This document shows, one piece after another, positions 53,540-62,449 of a DNA stretch of 64,000 nt; position 1 is the stretch's first letter, and each line of letters starts with the position of its first letter. The notes under the pieces were generated by a model. That model ran no database searches. It had not been told where the DNA came from and saw nothing but the letters and a program-made list of their open reading frames with translations. This DNA is from Cytophagales bacterium (GTDB lineage Bacteria; Bacteroidota; Bacteroidia; Cytophagales; Cyclobacteriaceae): positions 62,001 to 126,000 of the forward strand of contig JAKSDQ010000248.1 in the NCBI GenBank assembly GCA_022360015.1. Direction: 5' to 3'. The position numbers and the translations under genes were made by a program.

Positions 53540-56032
53540 ATGAAAGTACTAAAATTCGGAGGCACTTCAGTCGGTTCGGCCGATAGCATCAAACAGGTGG
53601 CAAAAATCGTTAAGTCCGGCCTGGATCAGGGCGATCAAATCGTAGTGGTAAGCAGTGCCATGGGTGGTGTAACCAATCACCTCATCGAAGCCAGCCAACT
53701 GGCAAAGGAAAACGACGATCAATATCTGAACATTACCCGGCACATTGAAACACGCCATGCCGAAACCATCAGGCAACTGCTCGATGCCCGGTCACAAAGC
53801 AAGTCGTTGGCACATCTAAAAATGACTATCAATGAGCTGGAGGAGGTCTTACATGGCGTATCTTTGATCCGGGAACTCTCCGAAAGAACGTTGGATCTTG
53901 TATTAAGCTTTGGCGAAAGGCTTTCCGTTCCTGTCTTAGCCACCTATTTTCAGCAAGAAAAAATCAATGCCGTACCGGTTGATAGCAGGGAATTGATTTT
54001 TACCAACAACGATTTCGGCCATGCCAGGGTGGATTATAAACCAACCAACCAGGCCCTTAAAGATTATTTCAAAAATTTAACCTCCACGCCTATCGTTACC
54101 GGTTTTATCGCTTCCGGTGAAAACAAGGAGACGACCACACTGGGAAGAGGAGGCTCTGACTTTACCGCCGCCATCATTGGGGCAGCCCTTGGAGCGGCTG
54201 AAATCGAAATCTGGACCGATGTCGATGGCGTGATGTCTACGGATCCGAAAGTAGTAAAAAATGCATGCTCACTTTCGTATTTGTCTTATTTGGAGGCCAT
54301 GGAAATGTCGCATTTCGGGGCCAAAGTTATACATCCTCCCAGCCTGCAGCCGGCTTTCAATGAAAAAATACTGCTCAGGATTAAAAATACCTTTAATCCG
54401 GCTTTTCCCGGAACCGTAATTGGCAGCGAGCCGAAAAATTCCGTTCGACTGATCAAAGGTATCTCATCGATCAAACAGGTGACGCTGATCTCCCTGACCG
54501 GCTCAGGAATGGTCGGTGTGCCGGGGGTGTCTTCCAGACTATTCAGTGCCCTGGCAGCAAAAAATATCAGTGTTATCCTGATTACCCAGGCTTCTTCCGA
54601 ACACTCCATTTGTTTCGCTATTAACCCCGATGATGCCAAAGCAGCCAAAAAAGTTATCAGGGAGGAGTTTGAATTCGAAATGGAAAGGGGCAGAATTGAT
54701 GCACCATTGATTGAACCAGGAAAGTCGATTATCGCTATCATCGGTGAGAACATGAGAAACACACCCGGAATTTCGGGCAAACTGTTCAGTGCTTTGGGAA
54801 GAAACGGTATCAATGCCACCGCCATTGCACAAGGATCCTCGGAGGTAAATATTTCAGTGGTTATCGATGAAAAAAACCTCTCAAAATCTTTAAATGCAGT
54901 ACATCAGGCTTTCTTTCTTTCGGAGTCCAAAACGCTCAACCTTTTTATGGTAGGGGTAGGACTGATCGGTGGCACTTTGCTGAAACAAATCAAGGCACAA
55001 GCAGCATACCTACTCAATGAACGGCTACTGGAAATCAACGTCATAGCCCTGAGCAACACCAAAAAAATGATTTTTGATGAAAACGGAATAAACCTGGACC
55101 AATGGAAAGAGCAGATGGAAAACTCGGCTACCGTTGCTGATCTTACCACTTTTGTCAAGGAAATGGTGGCTATGAATCTGCCCAACAGCATATTTGTAGA
55201 TAACACCAGCAACCTGGAAATCACCGGATACTATCAAAAAATTCTGGCCGCCAGCATCTCAGTGGTTACACCCAATAAACTGGCCAATTCCGGCAGATAC
55301 GCCGACTATCAGTTATTACAAAAAGAAGCCTTTTTACACGGCGTCAAGTTTTTGTATGAAACCAATGTAGGAGCCGGTTTGCCGGTCATCGGCACCATGG
55401 CCGATCTGAAATTCAGTGGTGACAAAATCCTGAAAATAGAAGGTGTTTTATCCGGTACCTTGTCGTATATATTCAATAATTTCAAAGGCGAAACCAAATT
55501 CAGTGACGTGGTACTGGAGGCCAAAAACAGTGGCTTTACAGAACCTGATCCCCGGGACGACCTCAACGGGATGGATGTAGCCAGAAAAATACTTATCCTT
55601 GCGCGTGAATCCGGTGTAGCTATGGAGCCTGAAAATGTGGAAATAGAAAATATATTACCTCAATCATGTCTTGAAGCGGCGTCAATCGATCTTTTTTTTA
55701 AAGCACTGGAAAAAAATAACGCCCATTTCGATACACTTAAAAAAGATGCCGAAAAAGCAGGAAAAAAGCTGAGGTTTATCGCCACCCTGGAAAACAGCAA
55801 GGCAACCGTACAGTTGAAAGCAGTGGACCAGGACCATCCCTTTTTCAGCTTATCAGGAAGCGATAATATTATTGCTTTCACCACTTTGAGGTATCATGAC
55901 CGCCCTTTGGTCATCAAAGGCCCCGGAGCGGGAGCAGAGGTGACAGCGGCTGGGGTATTTGCAGAAATCATCAGCATCAGCAATTATCTTTATCAGGGAA
56001 TTAAAAATATTTTACCCAACAACCATGGATAG
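53540..56032 (+). CDS. thrA: Bifunctional aspartate kinase/homoserine dehydrogenase
   Basis: The order is aspartokinase (VLKFGGTSVGSADSI; TTLGRGGSDFTAAIIG; WTDVDGVMSTDP), paired ACT domains (ISLTGSGMVGVPGVSSRLF, IIAIIGENMRNTPGISGKLF), and homoserine dehydrogenase (VGVGLIGGTLLKQI; VTPNKLANSG; EGVLSGTLSYIFN; KNSGFTEPDPRDDLNGMDVARK). At 830 residues it matches E. coli ThrA. ATG 53540 starts just after the attenuator terminator; the longer frame from 53516 begins inside the hairpin and is rejected. It overlaps thrB by 8 bp. Confidence 0.97.
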   Translation: MKVLKFGGTSVGSADSIKQVAKIVKSGLDQGDQIVVVSSAMGGVTNHLIEASQLAKENDDQYLNITRHIETRHAETIRQLLDARSQSKSLAHLKMTINELEEVLHGVSLIRELSERTLDLVLSFGERLSVPVLATYFQQEKINAVPVDSRELIFTNNDFGHARVDYKPTNQALKDYFKNLTSTPIVTGFIASGENKETTTLGRGGSDFTAAIIGAALGAAEIEIWTDVDGVMSTDPKVVKNACSLSYLSYLEAMEMSHFGAKVIHPPSLQPAFNEKILLRIKNTFNPAFPGTVIGSEPKNSVRLIKGISSIKQVTLISLTGSGMVGVPGVSSRLFSALAAKNISVILITQASSEHSICFAINPDDAKAAKKVIREEFEFEMERGRIDAPLIEPGKSIIAIIGENMRNTPGISGKLFSALGRNGINATAIAQGSSEVNISVVIDEKNLSKSLNAVHQAFFLSESKTLNLFMVGVGLIGGTLLKQIKAQAAYLLNERLLEINVIALSNTKKMIFDENGINLDQWKEQMENSATVADLTTFVKEMVAMNLPNSIFVDNTSNLEITGYYQKILAASISVVTPNKLANSGRYADYQLLQKEAFLHGVKFLYETNVGAGLPVIGTMADLKFSGDKILKIEGVLSGTLSYIFNNFKGETKFSDVVLEAKNSGFTEPDPRDDLNGMDVARKILILARESGVAMEPENVEIENILPQSCLEAASIDLFFKALEKNNAHFDTLKKDAEKAGKKLRFIATLENSKATVQLKAVDQDHPFFSLSGSDNIIAFTTLRYHDRPLVIKGPGAGAEVTAAGVFAEIISISNYLYQGIKNILPNNHG

Positions 56033-56954
56033 CATTAGAGTATTCGCCCCGGCAACCGTTGCCAATGTTACCTGTGGTTTTGATATTCTCGGCTTTGCTG
56101 TGGAAAACCCCGGTGATGAAATAGTGGTGAAAACCTGCACCAAACCGGGCGTCATAATCAAAGAAATTAAAGGAGACGCAGGTAGATTAAGTCACGCTGT
56201 TCATGAAAACACAGCCACTATTTCTATTTTAAACTACCTGGATCATGTAGGAAGTGATGCCGGATTGGAAATTTATTTATATAAAAAAATGCCATTTGGC
56301 AGCGGACTGGGCTCCAGTGCCGCCAGCTCAGTGGCTGGTGTGTTTGCAGTCAACGAATTGATGGGGCAAAAACTACGTACGGAAGAACTGTTAAAATTTG
56401 CCTTGGAAGGAGAGCGTGTGGCCTCAGGATCCGCCCACGCCGATAACGTGGCTCCTTCCTTGTTAGGAGGTTTTGTTTTAATACGCAGCTATGACCCCCT
56501 GGACATTATTAAGATTAAAACACCTGAAAAGCTGCACGCGGTCATTATTCACCCGGAAATTGAAATCAATACAAAGGACGCCAGAAATATATTAAAGAAA
56601 AACGTCCCCATCAAAAGCGCCATCAGACAATGGGGTAATGTGGGTGGACTGATCGCCGGACTGACCATGAATGATTTTGGTTTGATCAGCAGGTCTATGG
56701 AAGACGTGATCATCGAACCGGTCCGGTCCATGCTCATTCCGGGCTTTGATCAGGTCAAATCCTCAGCCCTGGAAGCCGGTGCGCTGGGATGCGGAATTTC
56801 GGGCTCGGGGCCCTCCATGTTCGCATTGAGTACGGCTGTAGACCTGGCTACTGAAATCGGGCATGCCATGCAGGATCAATTTGCCCAAATCGGTATTAAA
56901 AGTGAAATTTTTATCTCTGAAATTAACCAGCAAGGACCAATTATTCTTGATTGA
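56025..56954 (+). CDS. thrB: Homoserine kinase
   Basis: GHMP-family kinase of 309 residues: VFAPATVANVTCGFDILGFAV at the N-terminus, the ATP motif PFGSGLGSSAASSVAGV, and GCGISGSGPSMFAL. It phosphorylates homoserine on the way to threonine. ATG 56025 overlaps the end of thrA, indicating coupling; the longer frame from 55959 is not needed. Confidence 0.96.
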   Translation: MDSIRVFAPATVANVTCGFDILGFAVENPGDEIVVKTCTKPGVIIKEIKGDAGRLSHAVHENTATISILNYLDHVGSDAGLEIYLYKKMPFGSGLGSSAASSVAGVFAVNELMGQKLRTEELLKFALEGERVASGSAHADNVAPSLLGGFVLIRSYDPLDIIKIKTPEKLHAVIIHPEIEINTKDARNILKKNVPIKSAIRQWGNVGGLIAGLTMNDFGLISRSMEDVIIEPVRSMLIPGFDQVKSSALEAGALGCGISGSGPSMFALSTAVDLATEIGHAMQDQFAQIGIKSEIFISEINQQGPIILD

Positions 56955-56957
56955 GCA

Positions 56958-58259
56958 ATGGAATTATACAGCACCAAACACCTCTCACCCAACGTGTCAC
57001 TTCAGGAAGCCGTCTTGACCGGTTTACCTCCTGACAATGGTCTCTACGTACCTTCGACTATTCCTGAATTACCGGCAACCTTTTTCGATCACATTCAGGA
57101 CATGAATTTCAGGGAAATGGCCCTTACCGTCGGTCATGCGCTTTTAAAAGATGACATCGATAAAGACTCGCTCGCCACGATCGTAGACGATGCTTTTAAT
57201 TTCGATACCCCTGTCGTTCATCTCGAAGATAATATTCACGTGCTGGAATTATTCCATGGACCCACTTTAGCCTTCAAAGACTACGGCGCGCGATTTATGT
57301 CAAGGTTAATGAGATATTTCCTGCGTAATTCAGATCAAGAAATCAACATACTGGTAGCTACCTCCGGCGACACCGGCGGTGCCGTTGGCTACGGATTTCT
57401 GGGCATTGAAGGTATCAAGGTCACCATTTTATACCCAAAGGGAAAAGTCAGTGAAGTTCAGGAAAAACAACTAACCACCATCGGCGGTAATATTACGACC
57501 ATCGAGGTAGATGGCAATTTCGATGATTGCCAAAGCCTTGTAAAGGCTGCTTTTCTTGACCCGGTATTGAGCAAAACTTTACATCTTACCTCGGCCAACT
57601 CCATCAACATTGCCAGGCTTATTCCGCAATCATTTTACTATTACCAGGCCTATGCACAGCTCAAAAGCTCAGGATTGCCCCTGGTGGTGTCGGTTCCCAG
57701 TGGCAATTTCGGCAATTTGTGCGGAGGACTGCTGGCATACCAAATGGGACTGCCTGTGTATCAGTTTATAGCCTCCACCAATGTAAACGATGTAGTTCCT
57801 GCCTATTTAAAAACCGGGATTTTTCACCCCAAACCCTCCGTCGCCACCATCTCCAATGCCATGGATGTCGGTAACCCAAGCAATTTTCCAAGGATTCTGG
57901 CCATCATGAATGAGGACGAAAGCCTTATTAAAAGCAAAATAAGTGGTTTTGCTTTTGACGATTATACCACTAAAGTAAAGATGCAGGAGATACATGAAAG
58001 GTTTAATTACATGATGTGCCCCCATACCGTAGTGGCTTATCTGGGACTGAAGGCCTGGATGGAAAGCCATCGAATGCCCGTAACCGGCGTGCTGTTATCG
58101 ACCGCCCATCCTGCCAAATTTACAGATATTGTCTCGCCGGTAATTGGTGCCGAAGTAACATTACCCCCACCCCTGGCCCAAGCTTATCGAAAGGAAAAAA
58201 TTGCCGTATCCCTATCTAACCGAATGGAGGATCTGAAAGCTTTTTTATTATCCGGATAA
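56958..58259 (+). CDS. thrC: Threonine synthase
   Basis: PLP enzyme converting O-phosphohomoserine to threonine. It has the PLP lysine motif HGPTLAFKDYGARFMSRLM, ATSGDTGGAVGYGF, TSANSINIARLIPQ and VPSGNFGNLCGG. At 433 residues it belongs to the shorter bacterial class. It starts 4 bp after thrB and completes the thrABC operon, followed by two dispersed repeats. Confidence 0.96.
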   Translation: MELYSTKHLSPNVSLQEAVLTGLPPDNGLYVPSTIPELPATFFDHIQDMNFREMALTVGHALLKDDIDKDSLATIVDDAFNFDTPVVHLEDNIHVLELFHGPTLAFKDYGARFMSRLMRYFLRNSDQEINILVATSGDTGGAVGYGFLGIEGIKVTILYPKGKVSEVQEKQLTTIGGNITTIEVDGNFDDCQSLVKAAFLDPVLSKTLHLTSANSINIARLIPQSFYYYQAYAQLKSSGLPLVVSVPSGNFGNLCGGLLAYQMGLPVYQFIASTNVNDVVPAYLKTGIFHPKPSVATISNAMDVGNPSNFPRILAIMNEDESLIKSKISGFAFDDYTTKVKMQEIHERFNYMMCPHTVVAYLGLKAWMESHRMPVTGVLLSTAHPAKFTDIVSPVIGAEVTLPPPLAQAYRKEKIAVSLSNRMEDLKAFLLSG

Positions 58260-58290
58260 TCTAAGCCGTTCAGGTATAAATGCTGTTTTA

Positions 58291-58321
58291 GTCATCGTAT
58301 GGCTTGGAGCCATGCGATGAC
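58291..58321. repeat. 31-bp hairpin repeat, copy 1
   Basis: GTCATCGTATGGCT and AGCCATGCGATGAC pair across TGG with one G-T pair. It lies 32 bp after thrC, so it could also serve as the end hairpin of that mRNA. An almost identical copy is at 60344-60374. Confidence 0.8.
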
Positions 58322-58368
58322 TGGCTGGAATAAGCATGTGCTTATATTTTCATTTTACGGGCAAAAAC

Positions 58369-58432
58369 CTCTGTGCCTCTTCGTGCCTTTGTACCTCCGT
58401 GGTGAAAAATGGTTAATCCCTCTGTGGTTAAC
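58369..58432. repeat. Dispersed GTGCCT-rich repeat, copy C
   Basis: CTCTGTGCCTCTTCGTGCC is followed by TTTGTACCTCCGTGGTGAA and then by TCTGTGGTTAACGCAAG. It lies between the convergent thrC and the secreted-protein gene, touching the latter's stop codon. Confidence 0.7.
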
Positions 58433-59087
58433 GCAAGGGACTGATTTTCTTGGCGGAGATATTGCTCAACTGATCCAGATAGGTAAGCAAGGCGCTGATA
58501 TCCTGTGGTTTTCTGAGTCTCAAATGGTTACGGGTAGCATAATCTTTCAGCTCTTTTGTATGCACCCGGCCAAGTTGAAATAAAAGTTTTGTATCGGCAT
58601 TTATATATACCGGTTTGTTTCTATGCGAGTATTTGGATACGGCATAGGGAAAGATTTCCTGTGTTCTGTGATCCATCAAATACAAAGCTTCCGTTGCCAT
58701 CATTCCGTAGGAGTTTGTGTGCCGGAAAAGGGAAACCGCATTACCGGGATACAACACTTCAATAAACATTTTCTTTTGATATTGATGATTTTCCATGAAA
58801 GTCGGAATTGAAACAAAGCGACGATATTCGTTTCTTAATGAATCAAAAAATTCAAATGACTTTATTTTCAATGGGGAAAGTGTCATAAGCACTTCATTTT
58901 CCCTTGCCTGCAACAGGCCCTCGGATCTTGTGGGAACATACCGTAATTGCACCTGATAAATGTGATTATCAATCAACTCAATTTCCCCCGTATACCAGGC
59001 ATCGCTTTTGGTTTGAGCAAAAACAGATAGATTCAGGGTGACTATAACCAACAAAAACAGGACTTTTAAAAGATTTGCGGGCGACAT
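58428..59087 (-). CDS. Secreted protein of unknown function
   Basis: The 219-residue protein begins with a signal peptide (LLKVLFLLVIVTLNLSVFAQ). The mature part starts as beta strands (AWYTGEIELIDNHIYQVQLRYVP), with LMTLSPLKIKSFEFFDS and MFIEVLYPGNAVSLFRHT, and ends in a helical basic tail. The layout (a GEI.L.....G.V.....EG.L... pattern) is familiar from Bacteroidetes proteins of unknown role. No family is named. Its 3' end lies at a dispersed repeat. Confidence 0.7.
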   Translation of the reverse strand: MSPANLLKVLFLLVIVTLNLSVFAQTKSDAWYTGEIELIDNHIYQVQLRYVPTRSEGLLQARENEVLMTLSPLKIKSFEFFDSLRNEYRRFVSIPTFMENHQYQKKMFIEVLYPGNAVSLFRHTNSYGMMATEALYLMDHRTQEIFPYAVSKYSHRNKPVYINADTKLLFQLGRVHTKELKDYATRNHLRLRKPQDISALLTYLDQLSNISAKKISPLR

Positions 59088-59142
59088 TTTGGTTTGTTTT
59101 CAATTTTTAAAATCCCGTAAGATATCGCGCCTTGCGCTTTAA

Positions 59143-59185
59143 AATTCAAATGGCTCGCCGCTGTAAAGCGGCTCGCCATTGAATT
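59143..59185. repeat. Imperfect inverted repeat
   Basis: AATTCAAATGGC at the left and GCCATTGAATT at the right bracket an inner GCCGC/GCGGC stem. It lies upstream of the minus-strand secreted-protein gene. Confidence 0.55.
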
Positions 59186-59308
59186 AAGGGACTCGGAAAA
59201 ATTAAAATTTCGTTTGGTGATGCTAAGGTGATACTATTTTTCGAATCTTTTATTTCAATAATAAACCAATGTAAACCCAGGTAAGATTTGCCAACCAAAG
59301 ATCTGATT

Positions 59309-59325
59309 TTTCCCAAATTGGGAAA
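59309..59325. promoter_or_regulatory. Perfect palindrome TTTCCCAA-A-TTGGGAAA
   Basis: Eight-base arms mirror around one A. It includes the TTCCC-N5-GGGAA geometry of the dyad at 31695-31709. No sigma-54-like motif was found nearby. Confidence 0.5.
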
Positions 59326-59827
59326 TTACTATAATACCACCCCTCAGCATGTGAATAAATTAGCAGCTATTAGAATAATACAATTAATTACTTCATAAAG
59401 ATAATCCGCTTTCATACCGGCCCGGGCTGGAACAGTAGGTTTTTGAAGTAAACACCACTAAACTTTGGAATGCCCAATAATCATTTAACAGAACCTGCCT
59501 ATTCATACTGTCCTACAAACACTTATGATGAGTCTTCCACGGGAATTGTGCAGGATCAATGGGTGTAAAGAAATCTTCAGGATATGCTGTTTCCAGCTAA
59601 CAGGTGTTTACGGCATTCAAAAAACCAGTATTTTTGTATCAATAGGTTTATGACAGAAGAAAAAGCCGATTTTGGGACAAAATATTTTGCATCTTTGCAA
59701 GATCTGGCATGTAATTAAACACAAATCCCTGTAATCGGGACATCAAAAACTCAAGGTTTCGCCAATCTTGCTTCATAAAAGGCCGTAATATTCGCTGCTT
59801 CTGATCGGTAATTTCACAGGTTAATGC

Positions 59828-60325
59828 TCATAAGTCCACCCAGATTCTTTCAGGTTCTGTGCAATCCAGCAGTTTTACATCCAGCTTTTTAGCCAGGTGC
59901 TTTAATTGGGTCATTACTTTATCCTTATCCGTGGACTGGATCACCAGGATTCTTTCCCTTCCATCGACTCTGAGGTTTCCTTTATACAATATCCCCCGCA
60001 TGGTAGTGTTTGCGGCCCTCAACCCAATTTGCTGCGAAAATCTTGATTTTGTCAGGCTGATATACTCTATACCGGGCAAATGCTTCCATTTTCCAAATTT
60101 CAAGCCCGGAAATCCCCAGTATTCTTTGAATTTACGTGCTTCTACATCAATCAGCACACCATAATGCAAGAAAACTATGGCAATGCCTGCCAGGAGTATC
60201 ACAAAGCCAATCACAGACTTGAAGATTAAAATACCTGTACCTATAAAAATCATTATGGCACCTCCAAAGATTAAACCTGCCGGGAAAAATCTTTCGGTTC
60301 TATGTGAGAATACGTTTTTGTTCAT
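59828..60325 (-). CDS. Membrane protein with PH-like C-terminal domain, function unknown
   Basis: Of 165 residues, ~15-60 form two membrane helices (GLIFGGAIMIFIGTGILIF, VIGFVILLAGIAIVFLHY). The rest is cytoplasmic with beta strands (GVLIDVEARKFKEYWG, EYISLTKSRF, RERILVIQS) and a C-terminal helix (KVMTQLKHLAKKLDVKLL). This resembles a bacterial PH/DUF-type domain that follows a membrane hairpin. No specific family is assigned. Confidence 0.7.
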   Translation of the reverse strand: MNKNVFSHRTERFFPAGLIFGGAIMIFIGTGILIFKSVIGFVILLAGIAIVFLHYGVLIDVEARKFKEYWGFPGLKFGKWKHLPGIEYISLTKSRFSQQIGLRAANTTMRGILYKGNLRVDGRERILVIQSTDKDKVMTQLKHLAKKLDVKLLDCTEPERIWVDL

Positions 60326-60343
60326 GGGATAAATTACGCTGAA

Positions 60344-60374
60344 GTCATCGTGTGGCTTGGAGCCATGCGATGAC
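60344..60374. repeat. 31-bp hairpin repeat, copy 2
   Basis: GTCATCGTGTGGCT and AGCCATGCGATGAC pair across TGG with two changes. The only difference from copy 1 is one base in the left arm. It lies between two minus-strand genes. Confidence 0.8.
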
Positions 60375-60418
60375 TGGTAGTTAAGGTGACTGAAGGCAAT
60401 ATACCGGATGCTTTCATT

Positions 60419-61711
60419 TTACCTGGTTAAACGGTAGATTAATAACGCGGCACGTTTGGTCAAATCTTCGAAAGTGCGTAAATCCACATATTCACGAGGA
60501 GAGTGAGCCCCTCCTCCCATGGCCCCGAGACCGTCCAATCCATCGACATACGCTGCGACAAAAGATATGTCCGCTGCACCCCTTTTGCCTGGATCGTAAG
60601 GCTTAACCTCGCCAAGGTCGAGGTCGATACTTACCTGATTTAACACTTTTAGCACCTCCATGTTGCCCTCTGTCGGTCCCATGGCCGGATAACTATCGGT
60701 AAAAGAAATTGTAGCACTGGTGTGCGGGAGGTTGCGCTGTGTGATTTCCCGCATTTTTGCCCTGGCTTTTGCCAGTTGCTCTTTTGATATAAACCTTAAA
60801 CCCCCAGCTACTACGGCTTTCCGGGCGACCACATTAGATTTACCGAAGGCGGATCCCGTGGAAAAGGCAGTGTCAAAGTCCACCTGGGTTCCTCCGAGCA
60901 AAACACCCGGATTAAACGTCAGAAATTCCTCCCCTTTTACCTCTTCATAAAAAGCGTTTAATATTCTGGCGGTTTCAAAGACAGCCCCTGCACCGACCCG
61001 TTCATTAAATATGCCTGAGGAATGGGCACTTTTTCCTGTGACTTCCAGTTTCCATCCACTGGATCCACGTCTGGCCACCGTGGCATAGTTAAAACCCGAA
61101 GCCGTTTCAAAACCAAGGGCTATGTCACTTCTTTTTGCCGCTTCGATAATATCCCTTCTGCTTATATCCAGCGGTTTGCCTGTTTTCTCCTCATCACCAT
61201 GAAAAGCAACGATGATCTGACTCGATTCCAGAACGCCTGCATCATGCAAGGCCTTTAGCGCGTAAAGTGCTATGACATTACCCCCCTTCATATCATTGGC
61301 TCCCGGGCCCTTTGCGATCGTATCCTGAAGCATATATTTTTGAAACGGGCTGTCAGGCTCAAAAACCGTATCCAAATGTCCGATCAACAAGAGCCGTTTG
61401 CCTTTGTTTCCTTTTTTCTCAGCAAACAAATGGCCCCCTCGCTGCATCTCTTCAGGCATATCGATCCAGGTTGTTTCAAAACCGATTTCATCAAAGGCCT
61501 GCCGAAACAACGCCCCGACTTTTTTTACCCCATCAGAGTTCATGGTACCACTGTTAACATTCACTACCTCCTCCAGAAGCGCCAGCGCGGCGGCATGATG
61601 GCGTGCTACGTGTTGAATTATCTTTTTTTCTTTCGAGCTTAATTTCTGTGCTTTCAATGCCGGCGGCAGTATCACAAAAAGTCCTGTAATAATCCAAATG
61701 AGTTTTTCCAT
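60419..61711 (-). CDS. M20 family metallopeptidase (carboxypeptidase G2-like), secreted
   Basis: A signal peptide (MEKLIWIITGLFVILPPALKAQ) is followed by the M20 zinc sites: His in LLLIGHLDTVFE, Asp in GANDMKGGNV, the Glu pair in HGDEEKTGK, and the late His in GGAHSPREYVDL. The layout resembles glutamate carboxypeptidases (CPG2), cleaving an acyl or peptide bond next to glutamate or other residues. ATG 61711 is chosen because it begins the signal peptide. About 430 residues. Confidence 0.93.
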   Translation of the reverse strand: MEKLIWIITGLFVILPPALKAQKLSSKEKKIIQHVARHHAAALALLEEVVNVNSGTMNSDGVKKVGALFRQAFDEIGFETTWIDMPEEMQRGGHLFAEKKGNKGKRLLLIGHLDTVFEPDSPFQKYMLQDTIAKGPGANDMKGGNVIALYALKALHDAGVLESSQIIVAFHGDEEKTGKPLDISRRDIIEAAKRSDIALGFETASGFNYATVARRGSSGWKLEVTGKSAHSSGIFNERVGAGAVFETARILNAFYEEVKGEEFLTFNPGVLLGGTQVDFDTAFSTGSAFGKSNVVARKAVVAGGLRFISKEQLAKARAKMREITQRNLPHTSATISFTDSYPAMGPTEGNMEVLKVLNQVSIDLDLGEVKPYDPGKRGAADISFVAAYVDGLDGLGAMGGGAHSPREYVDLRTFEDLTKRAALLIYRLTR

Positions 61712-61965
61712 GGCAAAATCAATCATTGCAGGGTTTGACATGCATCCTGCTGCGTTACTTATCGATCAAATTATAAAGAAAAATACATTAATTCTCCAGG
61801 TTTTACAACCCCGGATGGCACAAATCCGGAATCGCCCTGTGTCAGGGAATCGGCCTGCTCTTGTTACGGAAGTTTTATTTTTTTATTATCAAATATTTAT
61901 CCCGAAATTTATGGTATAAGTCACTGAGAATGTCTATATTAATTTAAACACAAAATTGTACGCTT

Positions 61966-62382
61966 ATGGATCAAATAGCATTAGAAAACATCGACTTTTT
62001 GGCCGAAAGAAGTATTGAAGATCTGCACTATTCCAGCAGGCAATGGTTGTTTAACATTGAATTCTGGAGACGTGAACTGGACTTCTTTCAAACGCTGCTG
62101 GATCGAAATGTAGAAAAGGCCCAATCAGTGGATCAAAAAAAACAAATCGATCACTTTCAACACCTCATTACTTATTACCAGGGAGAACTGTTAGATGAAT
62201 TTCACCAGAAAGCCCGGAGACATGAAAAATTCATGCGGGCAATGCTAAAAGGCGAATCCTCGGATGAGGATACCAATTTTAGAAAAAAACACAACCTGTT
62301 ATTTGACCAGATTGTTTCGTTTGACAATCAATTCAAACAACACAAACTCGATTTTTACGATTTCATATCGAAGCTACTTTAA
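61966..62382 (+). CDS. Conserved helical protein of unknown function
   Basis: The 138 residues are almost all helical and charged (ERSIEDLHYSSRQWLFNIEFW, RELDFFQTLLDRNVEKAQ, QHLITYYQGELLDEFHQKA, LFDQIVSFDNQFKQHKLDFYDF), likely a helical bundle. No signal or membrane segment and no known family. It is followed by a strong terminator. Confidence 0.7.
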   Translation: MDQIALENIDFLAERSIEDLHYSSRQWLFNIEFWRRELDFFQTLLDRNVEKAQSVDQKKQIDHFQHLITYYQGELLDEFHQKARRHEKFMRAMLKGESSDEDTNFRKKHNLLFDQIVSFDNQFKQHKLDFYDFISKLL

Positions 62383-62388
62383 GGTTTG

Positions 62389-62436
62389 AAAATTTTGGGA
62401 AAAGGGAAGCATACCGCTCCTTTTCCCAAAATTTTT
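62389..62436. terminator. Strong terminator hairpin
   Basis: AAATTTTGGGAAAAGG and CCTTTTCCCAAAATTT form a 16-bp stem with T-rich flank, just after the helical-protein gene. The near-perfect symmetry would also work on the minus strand. Confidence 0.88.
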
Positions 62437-62449
62437 ATCTTACCAATAT

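Larger units (their letters stand above)
59088..59827. other. 740-bp gene-poor stretch
   Basis: No convincing gene is seen. It contains an imperfect hairpin at 59143-59185 (AATTCAAATGGC... against ...GCCATTGAATT) and a perfect palindrome at 59309-59325. A 42-codon plus frame (59525-59653, cysteine-rich) and a 22-codon frame at 59650 are too weak to support. Confidence 0.5.

Noticed and set aside
59422-59445. Sigma-54-like motif near the palindrome at 59309
   Set aside because: The GG and TTG elements are 16 bp apart rather than 12, and no gene follows.
59525-59653. 42-codon cysteine-rich frame
   Set aside because: No supporting signal or domain; consistent with chance.
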